Source of the DNA: Lachnospiraceae bacterium
GTDB taxonomy: Bacteria; Bacillota; Clostridia; Lachnospirales; Lachnospiraceae
DNA length: 48,832 bases
NCBI GenBank assembly: GCA_016281385.1
Contig: JAEEIN010000095.1
Location: 1-48,832 of the forward strand
Direction of reading: 5' to 3'
The position numbers and the translations under genes are program-made. The notes under the pieces were generated by a model. That model was not told the DNA's origin. It worked only from the letters and a program-made list of their open reading frames with translations, and ran no database searches. Below are positions 43,046 through 48,832 of this stretch, one piece after another. Within the stretch, counting starts at the first letter, position 1; each line of letters starts with the position of its first letter.

Positions 43046-43119
43046 GGAAACTTGGAAACTACTTTTTGTGTATCAGTTTCCTTAATATTAGCATTATCAC
43101 TGGCTTTATTCAAGAAACT
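43046..43119 (-). promoter_or_regulatory. Promoter and operator array of the galactoside operon
   Basis: The promoter is TTGAAT (43113-43108), a 17-base spacer and TAATAT (43090-43085). Around it are copies of one half-site: GAAACT at 43114-43119 next to the -35 box, an inverted pair GGAAACT (43054-43060) and AGTTTCC (43075-43081) directly after the -10 box, and a further direct copy GGAAACT at 43046-43052. The layout fits repression by the TetR product. Confidence 0.6.
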
Positions 43120-43124
43120 CAAAC

Positions 43125-43151
43125 AAAAAAGACATCCAAAAATGGATGTCT
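43125..43151 (-). terminator. Terminator of pepD
   Basis: On the minus strand GAGACATCC and GGATGTCT form a stem around an A/T loop, followed by six T. It lies about 36 bases past the pepD stop. Confidence 0.88.
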
Positions 43152-43186
43152 CGTTTTGTTTATATTTACTATAACGTTTTCGTATA

Positions 43187-44593
43187 TTACTTTAAGAGTT
43201 CAACCACGAAGTTCCATGTGCGCTCTGCGGATGAAAGGCTTAAACGCTCGCTTGTGGTGTGAATGTCATAGATGTTGGGACCAAAGGATACACAGTCAAG
43301 ATCGTCGATCTTCTCTGCAAGAAGTCCGCATTCAAGGCCTGCGTGGATCGCCTTGAATATCGGTGCTTTGCCCGTAGTCTCCTTATATACCTTTGTGATC
43401 TTGTCACGTAAAGGAGATTCCTTTCTGTAGTTCCAGCCGGGATACTCACCCCTTATTCCGGTGATGACGGGCCTTGGCTCGGAAAGTTCCTTTAAGGTCT
43501 TTATAAGTTCAGCCTTCTTATCGTTATCGTTGCTTCTTACGGAAATGCTTAACTTGACAAGACCGTCCTTCATTCTGATCACACCGTGGTTAAGGGAAGT
43601 CTCAACCAGCCCCTCAATATCGGTGCTCATGGAAACAACACCGTCGGGAAGGGATGAAAGGAAGTGTAAGAAATCTCCCGCCTGATAGAACACGGGTGTT
43701 TCGCTGCTTTCCTTAATGGTGATCTGTGCACCGCTCTCCGTTGCAAGATATGCTTCCATTGCTTCGAACTTAAAGATATCGAATACTTCGGGCTCGATAG
43801 CCTTTCCGAGAATGACGGCCTTACAGGAATTGCAGATCGCATTGTCTGCGGTACCGCCTTTAATATCACCGAGAGCAGTCATAAAGCCTGCATCAAGAAG
43901 CCGCTTTAAGAGCCTGCACATGATGCGGATAGCGTTTGCACGCTTCTTGTCAATCTCTGTTCCGGAGTGTCCTCCGATAAAGCCCGACATATCGATCTCG
44001 TAAACCTTAAGGTCGTCAGTCTTTTCAACCGTTGCACCGGATCTGAAATCGTATTCGAAATCAACCCTTGCGCCACCTGCGCAGCTTACAAGGAATTCGC
44101 CTTCTTCTTCCGAATCAAGGTTTAACATGGTATGACCTTTGAGCATTGAAAGGTCGATGCCCATTGCGCCTTCCATTCCCGTTTCTTCATTAACGGTGAT
44201 AACAACTTCAAGTCTGGGAAGGGAAAGATCCTTTGATGCCAGAAGTGCCATTGCATAGCATACAGCCACTCCGTCATCCGCTCCGAGACTTGTTCCCTTT
44301 GCAAAAAGAAAATCTCCGTCGGTCTCAAGACGAAGGCCTTCCGTTGCCATGTCGATATCGCAGTCCGGGTCCTTGACCGCAACCATGTCCATATGTCCCT
44401 GGATGATAACGGGCTCGTCATTTTCTCTGCCGGGGGTTGCCTCCCTGATGATGATGACGTTTCCGAGTTCATCCCTGTAATGCTCAAGGCCCTGCTCTAT
44501 GGCAAAATTCTCAAGATATGCGCTTATCTTATCAATATTGTAAGAACCGTGAGGGATCGAGCATATCTCTTTAAAATAATCAAGATAATTCAT
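43187..44593 (-). CDS. pepD: Aminoacyl-histidine dipeptidase PepD (M20)
   Basis: A 468-residue cytoplasmic metallopeptidase that cleaves Xaa-His and other dipeptides. Metal ligands and catalytic residues are visible as VIIQGHMDMVAVKD (His and catalytic Asp), LGADDGVAVC (bridging Asp), TVNEETGMEGA (catalytic Glu and ligand Glu), and NLDSEEEGEF. The insertion (lid) domain spans about 195-380. The length matches PepD rather than the shorter PepT. AAGGAA lies before the ATG at 44593. It is monocistronic between two terminators. Confidence 0.93.
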   Translation of the reverse strand: MNYLDYFKEICSIPHGSYNIDKISAYLENFAIEQGLEHYRDELGNVIIIREATPGRENDEPVIIQGHMDMVAVKDPDCDIDMATEGLRLETDGDFLFAKGTSLGADDGVAVCYAMALLASKDLSLPRLEVVITVNEETGMEGAMGIDLSMLKGHTMLNLDSEEEGEFLVSCAGGARVDFEYDFRSGATVEKTDDLKVYEIDMSGFIGGHSGTEIDKKRANAIRIMCRLLKRLLDAGFMTALGDIKGGTADNAICNSCKAVILGKAIEPEVFDIFKFEAMEAYLATESGAQITIKESSETPVFYQAGDFLHFLSSLPDGVVSMSTDIEGLVETSLNHGVIRMKDGLVKLSISVRSNDNDKKAELIKTLKELSEPRPVITGIRGEYPGWNYRKESPLRDKITKVYKETTGKAPIFKAIHAGLECGLLAEKIDDLDCVSFGPNIYDIHTTSERLSLSSAERTWNFVVELLK

Positions 44594-44606
44594 TCTTTTT
44601 TTCCTT

Positions 44607-44640
44607 CAAAAACATACCCGCAGCTTTTTGACTGCGGGTA
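44607..44640 (-). terminator. Terminator of the infC-rpmI-rplT operon
   Basis: TACCCGCAG pairs with CTGCGGGTA, followed on the minus strand by ATGTTTTTG. It lies 16 bases after the rplT stop. Confidence 0.85.
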
Positions 44641-44655
44641 ATTATGTTCTTACTA

Positions 44656-45012
44656 TTACTTTACGTTCTTCTTTGCGATATCTGCAAGCTTTGCAAATCC
44701 TGCTGCATCGTTTACAGCCATCTCTGCAAGCATCTTACGGTTCATTTCGATACCTGCGTTCTTTAAACCGAACATAAACTTGGAATAAGAGATTCCGTTA
44801 AGACGAGCTGCTGCGTTGATACGTGCGATCCATAACTGTCTGAACTGACGCTTTCTCTCCTTACGTCCTGCATAAGCAGATGTAAGTGCTCTCATAACAG
44901 ACTGCTTAGCAACTCTGTACTGGTTGGAGCGTGCTCCTCTGTAGCCCTTAGCGAGCTTTAATACTCTATTATGCTTCTTTTTGGCATTCAAGCCACCTTT
45001 AATTCTTGCCAT
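44656..45012 (-). CDS. rplT: 50S ribosomal protein L20
   Basis: The 118-residue product is the standard L20, a primary 23S rRNA binder needed early in 50S assembly ([32 protein letters not shown]). In Firmicutes L20 also binds the leader of its own operon and represses it. It lies 21 bases after rpmI and has GGAGGAAAT upstream. Confidence 0.98.
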   Translation of the reverse strand: MARIKGGLNAKKKHNRVLKLAKGYRGARSNQYRVAKQSVMRALTSAYAGRKERKRQFRQLWIARINAAARLNGISYSKFMFGLKNAGIEMNRKMLAEMAVNDAAGFAKLADIAKKNVK

Positions 45013-45033
45013 TTTCTATTTCCTCCAATCGAC

Positions 45034-45231
45034 TTACATGTAAGGTAAGATCTTCTTCATATTCTTTACGTTTGTCTGGTCAGTGATAGCGGGCTTTCTT
45101 AAGTTACGCTTTCTCTTTGTAGACTTCTTTGTTAAGATATGGCTCTTGTAAGCCTTGGATCTCTTTAACTTACCTGTTCCTGTAGCTTTAAAGCGCTTTG
45201 CAGCGGCTCTGCTTGTTTTCATTTTAGGCAT
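45034..45231 (-). CDS. rpmI: 50S ribosomal protein L35
   Basis: The 65-residue basic product begins [21 protein letters not shown] and contains the L35 signature. Its position between infC and rplT is conserved in most bacteria. CAGGAGGAAAT precedes the ATG. Confidence 0.98.
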   Translation of the reverse strand: MPKMKTSRAAAKRFKATGTGKLKRSKAYKSHILTKKSTKRKRNLRKPAITDQTNVKNMKKILPYM

Positions 45232-45275
45232 AGTAATTTCCTCCTGAATCTGATTTTATCTATCTTTCTATCCGA

Positions 45276-45785
45276 CTAGTTCTTTTTGCCGGCTAAAAAC
45301 ATTGTCATGCTGCGTCCTTCAACCTTGGGCGCCTTGTCAACCGTTGCGATGTCCGAAAGTCCCTCTGCGAAATCATCAAGAACATGCTTGGTGGTCTGCA
45401 TGTGGGCCATCTCACGACCGCGGAAACGAAGGGTAACCTTAACTCTGTCACCGCCTTCAATAAACTTGCGTGCAGCATTCATCTTTGTCTTAAGATCGTT
45501 GGTGTCGATGTTGGGAGAAAGTCTGATCTCCTTGATCTCAACCACATGCTGCTTCTTCTTAGCTTCTTTTTCTTTACGCATCTGGTCGTATCTGAATTTA
45601 CCGTAATCTACGATACGACACACGGGAGGTGCCGCATTGGGGGCGATAAGAACAAGATCTACGCCTGCCTCCTCCGCAAGTCCCATTGCTTCCTTCGATG
45701 ACATAACACCGAGCTGCTCGTTGTTTGCACCGATAACACGTACTTCCTTTTCACGGATCTGTTCGTTGATTAAATAGTCGCTAAT
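45276..45785 (-). CDS. infC: Translation initiation factor IF-3 (AUU start)
   Basis: IF-3 binds the 30S subunit and checks start-codon pairing. The 169-residue form begins (I)SDYLINEQIREKEVRVIG and shows IF-3 N and C domains (APPVCRIVDYGKFRYDQ, then IRLSPNIDTNDLKTKMNAARKFI and VTLRFRGREM). No ATG, GTG or TTG fits. AAGGAGG lies eight bases before an ATT at 45785, so AUU is the start codon, as in other infC genes where it allows IF-3 autoregulation. The frame is open upstream to 45857, but that region is the attenuator. Confidence 0.93.
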   Translation of the reverse strand: MSDYLINEQIREKEVRVIGANNEQLGVMSSKEAMGLAEEAGVDLVLIAPNAAPPVCRIVDYGKFRYDQMRKEKEAKKKQHVVEIKEIRLSPNIDTNDLKTKMNAARKFIEGGDRVKVTLRFRGREMAHMQTTKHVLDDFAEGLSDIATVDKAPKVEGRSMTMFLAGKKN

Positions 45786-45954
45786 TGTCGTTTCCTCCTT
45801 GGACACAAAGCAAAAATAAAATGGACATACAAACAAGCATGTCCATTTCAAGATCAAAATAAAATAACTTCATTTTGCTTAATATGAACGCCCGACAGCC
45901 CAATTGCCTCGGGGTGAGAGTCAAACTCTGCTTGTTTGTCAGTACTTAACGTAC
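45786..45954 (-). promoter_or_regulatory. L20-type attenuated leader of infC-rpmI-rplT
   Basis: The leader of about 170 bases ends in an intrinsic terminator (45848-45819: AAATGGACAT paired with ATGTCCATTT, then TATTTTT) just before the infC binding site. The ten-base loop of that hairpin (GCTTGTTTGT, 45838-45829) is exactly complementary to ACAAACAAGC at 45939-45930, so an antiterminator or pseudoknot can form. A small hairpin CTTAAC/GTTAAG lies at the 5' end. In Bacillus the operon is repressed by L20 through leader attenuation, which this matches. Confidence 0.75.
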
Positions 45955-45960
45955 CAAGTT

Positions 45961-45989
45961 AAGTTATCATATAAAAACGGGATTGTCAA
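45961..45989 (-). promoter_or_regulatory. infC operon promoter
   Basis: TTGACA (45989-45984), a 17-base spacer and TAACTT (45966-45961) with TGA before it (extended -10). It begins only nine bases after the SEC-C gene stop. Confidence 0.6.
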
Positions 45990-45998
45990 CCCCTGATT

Positions 45999-46505
45999 TT
46001 ATGCATTCTTTCCGCAGCACTTTTTGTACTTCTTGCCTGATCCGCAGGGACAGGGATCGTTGGGATATACCTTTGCTGCCTTTCTGATGGTCTGAGACTG
46101 CTTCTGCTCCTTGTAAAGAGCCTGCTGCTCCTCTTCGGTGAAGATCTTGTTCCACTCTTCAAGACCGTAAAGCCAGTCAGCACCTGCAGCTACCATGTTC
46201 TTGTAAAGAAGAGCCTTGTCGAAACCAAGGTTGACTTCGGTATCTGCTTCCATTGTCTCAATGGGGTTGGGATTTATAAGTGAATCATTGATACCGTCAA
46301 GGAATCCGGTCATTATCATCTGTGTAACCTTGTACTTCTTTGCAAGTTCACCAACGGTACCGGTAACAACCTCATCGGGATTCTTTAAAAGCTTCTGGTA
46401 AATAGCCTTCTCTTTCTGGAAATAATCATCCCATAAAGCCTGAAGCTTCTTCTGATCTTCGTTTTCGTTATAAGCGGTTTTTCTCCATTTTTCAAGTAAT
46501 GCCAT
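45999..46505 (-). CDS. SEC-C zinc-motif protein
   Basis: A 168-residue cytoplasmic protein. The last 25 residues carry a SEC-C motif ([19 protein letters not shown]) with the C-x-C...C-C zinc ligands, as at the end of SecA, where it binds SecB or ribosomes. The N-terminal 140 residues are helical and acidic and do not resemble SecA. Such proteins are widespread in Lachnospiraceae without an assigned function. GGAGGAATT precedes the ATG. It is monocistronic, with its own promoter. Confidence 0.88.
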   Translation of the reverse strand: MALLEKWRKTAYNENEDQKKLQALWDDYFQKEKAIYQKLLKNPDEVVTGTVGELAKKYKVTQMIMTGFLDGINDSLINPNPIETMEADTEVNLGFDKALLYKNMVAAGADWLYGLEEWNKIFTEEEQQALYKEQKQSQTIRKAAKVYPNDPCPCGSGKKYKKCCGKNA

Positions 46506-46544
46506 AATTCCTCCAAGGGACCTCGCCCATCAAAATCTTTGAGT

Positions 46545-46573
46545 AGTTTAGCATAGGAAATGCTTTATTTCAA
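46545..46573 (-). promoter_or_regulatory. SEC-C gene promoter
   Basis: TTGAAA (46573-46568), a 17-base spacer and TAAACT (46550-46545) preceded by TGC, an extended -10. Confidence 0.55.
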
Positions 46574-46589
46574 CATTTTTTTATTCTTA

Positions 46590-47636
46590 TCATTCTGTAA
46601 CAAGCTTTGACCACGCTTCTGCGTTTGCCTTAAAGTCGATGTCAAGTACCGACATGCCGTCAATGCTTACGCTCTCCCATGAACCTTCCATGGGGATCGT
46701 AAAGGTTTCCACCTCAAAATCGGAAAGATCCGATACAGTATAAAGGAAGGAAAGGATATCCATAAGGGAAAGATCGGATTCGATCCTGTCCTTGAAAGCG
46801 GCGGTGAATCCCGCAACTCCCGCAAGTCCGCTGCCTTTGACCTTACTTACCACGGCCTTTATTATGGTCCTCTGTCTCTCGGTCCTTGCAAAGTCCGTAC
46901 CTATATATCTGATCCGTGCATAGGCAAGGGCCTGATTACCGTTTACCGTATAGGTTCCGGTTTTTTCTTCCATAAGGTCCGTTCCGGCGGGATAGCCGAA
47001 GTTCTCGTTCTGGCTTACCAGATAGCCGTTCATGATGGCGATCTCGTCTGCGGTGAGGTACAGCTCTATACCTCCCACATGGTCAACCACGTCCCTTACC
47101 GTAAAGAAGTTCACGGTCACGGTATTGTCGACCTTTATTCCGAAGTTTGCATCGATGGTTTCCTTAAGCAGATCCGTTCCACCGAATACATTTGCCGCAT
47201 TAAGACGGTTTCCGCCGTAGCCCGGGATCTCAACATATATGTCCCTGAGCATCGAAGTCATCACAACCTTCTTCGTATCATTATTGATACTTATGAGGAT
47301 CATTGTGTCGGTGCGTCCCGTAAAATCATCTTCCCTTGAATCCACTCCGCAAAGAAGGATGTTCTTGACTCCCTTAAGTTTCGGGATCTTTATCTCTTCA
47401 TCATCATCGCTTTCTTCTTCCCCGCCTTCTTTGTCGCGGTTGAAGAAATCGTCCCATTCCTTTGCGGTCTCGTCGATCTCGTCGGAATCAAGAACCGGCT
47501 CAAGTTTGTCGATGGGGATGTCTATGGAAGGAAGATCCTCCGGTATCTCACATGCTGCGAAAGGAAAAACAAAAAGTACCGCAAGCAGGAGAACCAAAAC
47601 TCTCTTAAGTTTTTTTGTTACCTTGATCTGTTTCAT
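46590..47636 (-). CDS. LytR-CpsA-Psr family cell-wall ligase
   Basis: A 348-residue envelope protein. The N terminus is a hydrophobic signal segment (about 12-28) ending FPFAAC, so Cys29 may be lipidated, although Phe at -3 is not typical of a lipobox. An acidic linker (about 50-85) precedes the LCP domain (about 88-320) with KNILLCGVDSRE, RTDTMILISIN, SMLRDIYVEIPG, the conserved Arg/Asp positions and NGNQALAYARIRYIGTDFARTERQR. LCP enzymes attach teichoic acids or capsule-like polymers to peptidoglycan. No good ribosome binding site is visible before the ATG at 47636. Confidence 0.93.
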   Translation of the reverse strand: MKQIKVTKKLKRVLVLLLAVLFVFPFAACEIPEDLPSIDIPIDKLEPVLDSDEIDETAKEWDDFFNRDKEGGEEESDDDEEIKIPKLKGVKNILLCGVDSREDDFTGRTDTMILISINNDTKKVVMTSMLRDIYVEIPGYGGNRLNAANVFGGTDLLKETIDANFGIKVDNTVTVNFFTVRDVVDHVGGIELYLTADEIAIMNGYLVSQNENFGYPAGTDLMEEKTGTYTVNGNQALAYARIRYIGTDFARTERQRTIIKAVVSKVKGSGLAGVAGFTAAFKDRIESDLSLMDILSFLYTVSDLSDFEVETFTIPMEGSWESVSIDGMSVLDIDFKANAEAWSKLVTE

Positions 47637-47694
47637 TGTTTCAAATATCTTTCTGTGATAAAATATCTCAAAATGACCGGAGAGGATTTATGTT

Positions 47695-48030
47695 ATGTCA
47701 ACTAATAATGAAAAAAGTTCCAAATACACAAAGCCCCAGCGGATCGCTGCTCTCATCTGCGTTGTGCTGATCGTGCTGCTCTACCTTGCCGCACTCATCT
47801 TCAATATACTTAAGTTTGAGTGGGCTCAGACTGTGGGACGGATCGCCCTCGGTGCAACCCTTGTACTTCCCATACTTACCTGGGTATATATCTGGCTCAT
47901 AGGAAATCTCACCCGCAAGCACACGATTGCCGACTTTGATTTCGGCGGAGTTCCCACCGATCACAGCGGTGCACGGGTTGATGATGACAAGGCCGAAAGC
48001 GAAACGGCGGATTCCGATATCACACGTTGA
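47695..48030 (+). CDS. Small two-TM membrane protein
   Basis: I do not recognise a named family. The 111 residues hold a short basic N terminus, TM1 at about 17-40 (IAALICVVLIVLLYLAALIF), TM2 at about 48-70 and an acidic, Asp/Glu-rich cytoplasmic tail. The ATG is preceded by GAGAGGA. Its last 11 bases overlap the 3' end of the convergent purB gene, and it is divergent from the LCP gene. Similar short membrane proteins next to purB occur in Clostridia, from memory and unverified. Confidence 0.75.
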   Translation: MSTNNEKSSKYTKPQRIAALICVVLIVLLYLAALIFNILKFEWAQTVGRIALGATLVLPILTWVYIWLIGNLTRKHTIADFDFGGVPTDHSGARVDDDKAESETADSDITR

Positions 48031-48832
48031 TCTCGGCAGTCGCACCAAGCTCCGCTTTGTTCTTTTCAAGAACGGGAGCAACCACATCTCTTAAATATAC
48101 CGTTGTCTGATAAGGCGCTCTTCCGACGTAAAGTTCGGGCTTGAGCGTCTTTTCTATATCTTCCTTTGTAAGATTGAAGGAAGGATCCGCAGCGATAAGA
48201 TCCACGAGGTTATTGTCCTTTCCTTCTTCCTTGACGGTCTTTCCGGCTTCCATGGAAAGGGTACGGATACGCTCGTGAAGCTCCTGTCTGTTTCCGCCCT
48301 TCTTAACCGCATCCATCATGATGTTCTCGGTAGCCATGAAAGGGATCTCGCTCATAAACTGCTTGTAGATAACCTTGGGATAAACAACAAGGCCGTCAAC
48401 AACATTTAAGCAAAGATCAAGGATACCGTCGGTTGCAAGGAAACCTTCCGGAACGGAAAGTCTCTTGTTTGCGGAATCGTCAAGAGTTCTTTCAAACCAC
48501 TGGGTTGAAGAAACGATGGCGGGATTAAGGGCATCGGAGATCACATAGTCCGCAAGGGATGCGATCCTTTCGCTTCTCATGGGGTTACGCTTATATGCCA
48601 TTGCGGAAGAACCGATCTGGTTCTTTTCAAAAGGCTCCTCAACCTGCTTTAAATGCTGAAGAAGGCGGATATCGTTTGACATCTTATGAGCACTTGCTGC
48701 AATGCCTGCAAGAACGTTCAATACCCTTGTGTCAACCTTTCTTGAGTAGGTCTGTCCCGATACGGGATAGCAGTCCTTAAAGCCCATCTTCTTTGCGATC
48801 ATTGGATCAATCTTGTCGATGGTCTCATGGTC
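48020..48832 (-). CDS. purB: Adenylosuccinate lyase PurB (3' part)
   Basis: The 5' part lies beyond the window; 270 residues are visible, starting in frame as DHETIDKIDPMIAKKMGF. The enzyme removes fumarate from SAICAR and adenylosuccinate in purine synthesis. The fumarate-lyase signature with the catalytic Ser is seen as GSSAMAYKRNPMRSE. The length of the C-terminal part and GFLATDGILDL suggest the roughly 475-residue clade. The stop at 48022-48020 overlaps the end of the opposing small membrane protein gene, and no terminator is seen. Confidence 0.95.
   Translation of the reverse strand, partial: DHETIDKIDPMIAKKMGFKDCYPVSGQTYSRKVDTRVLNVLAGIAASAHKMSNDIRLLQHLKQVEEPFEKNQIGSSAMAYKRNPMRSERIASLADYVISDALNPAIVSSTQWFERTLDDSANKRLSVPEGFLATDGILDLCLNVVDGLVVYPKVIYKQFMSEIPFMATENIMMDAVKKGGNRQELHERIRTLSMEAGKTVKEEGKDNNLVDLIAADPSFNLTKEDIEKTLKPELYVGRAPYQTTVYLRDVVAPVLEKNKAELGATAEINV

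Noticed and set aside
45786-45857. Longer IF-3 starting at the ATG at 45857
   Set aside because: The extra 24 residues (rich in Cys, Phe) are encoded by the attenuator hairpin, have no homology to IF-3, and lack a suitable binding site.
1-48832. CRISPR arrays, insertion sequences, prophage, integrase or attachment sites
   Set aside because: No regularly spaced direct repeats, transposase, integrase or phage genes were seen; the only tRNA gene is intact and not flanked by an integrase.

Overview
The window looks like a chromosomal segment of a Firmicute of the family Lachnospiraceae, possibly a Butyrivibrio-like gut or rumen bacterium. The genus is inference. The support is the AGGAGG-type ribosome binding sites, the TTGACA/TATAAT-type promoters with 17-base spacers, the infC-rpmI-rplT and cysE-mrnC-rlmB-sigH gene orders, a MetH split from its activation domain, cytoplasmic GH36/GH2/GH27 glycosidases, and many cyclic-di-GMP and hybrid-kinase genes. 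I see no phage, insertion sequence, CRISPR array or rRNA. Almost all of the DNA is accounted for by housekeeping or regulatory genes.

Layout. (1) 1-1207, minus: a lysine-riboswitch-controlled dapA, then the first codons of a gene that is probably dapB. (2) 1354-6187: a 7TM hybrid histidine kinase, typA/bipA, a small membrane protein, and an unexplained structured element of about 174 bases closed by a perfect 20-bp inverted repeat. (3) 18231-6206, minus: a PBP1A-type penicillin-binding protein and an IMPACT-family protein, followed after a 130-base gap by a tight run mgtE, GH27 alpha-galactosidase, metF, metH activation subunit, short metH, and a c-di-GMP phosphodiesterase with a degenerate GGDEF domain. 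(4) 18404-20733: tRNA-Thr(GGU) and a chemoreceptor. (5) 23761-20744, minus: ECF sigma factor, membrane protein, ABC ATPase and ABC-2 permease, translationally coupled. (6) 23836-27666: a divergent MFS transporter / PocR-domain hybrid kinase pair bracketed by near-identical 43-bp terminators in inverted orientation. (7) 27666-31616: a stand-alone CZB-domain protein, a short-chain dehydrogenase with a cre-like site, and an HD-GYP protein. (8) 34539-31775, minus: cysE, mrnC, rlmB, sigH and a small coiled-coil protein. (9) 43030-34655, minus: a galactoside-utilisation operon of TetR regulator, GH2, an uncharacterised GT-B-like protein, a GPH symporter and a GH36 alpha-galactosidase. (10) 44593-43187: PepD dipeptidase. 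(11) 45989-44656, minus: infC-rpmI-rplT with an L20-type attenuated leader and an AUU start codon for infC. (12) 46505-48832: SEC-C protein, LytR-CpsA-Psr protein, small membrane protein and the 3' part of purB.

How the genes work together. The sugar operon would import alpha- and beta-galactosides through the cation symporter and hydrolyse them in the cytoplasm. metF plus the two-piece MetH make methionine from homocysteine and methyl-tetrahydrofolate. DapA and DapB feed lysine and peptidoglycan synthesis under lysine feedback. An EAL protein and an HD-GYP protein both point to c-di-GMP breakdown. No diguanylate cyclase with an intact GGDEF motif is in the window.

The most interesting unexplained items are the structured element at 6014-6187, the inverted duplicated terminators around the MFS/PocR-kinase pair, the GT-like protein inside the galactoside operon, and the CZB-only protein. 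I did not find a clearly new multi-gene defence or biosynthetic system. All calls come from reading the sequence without database searches.
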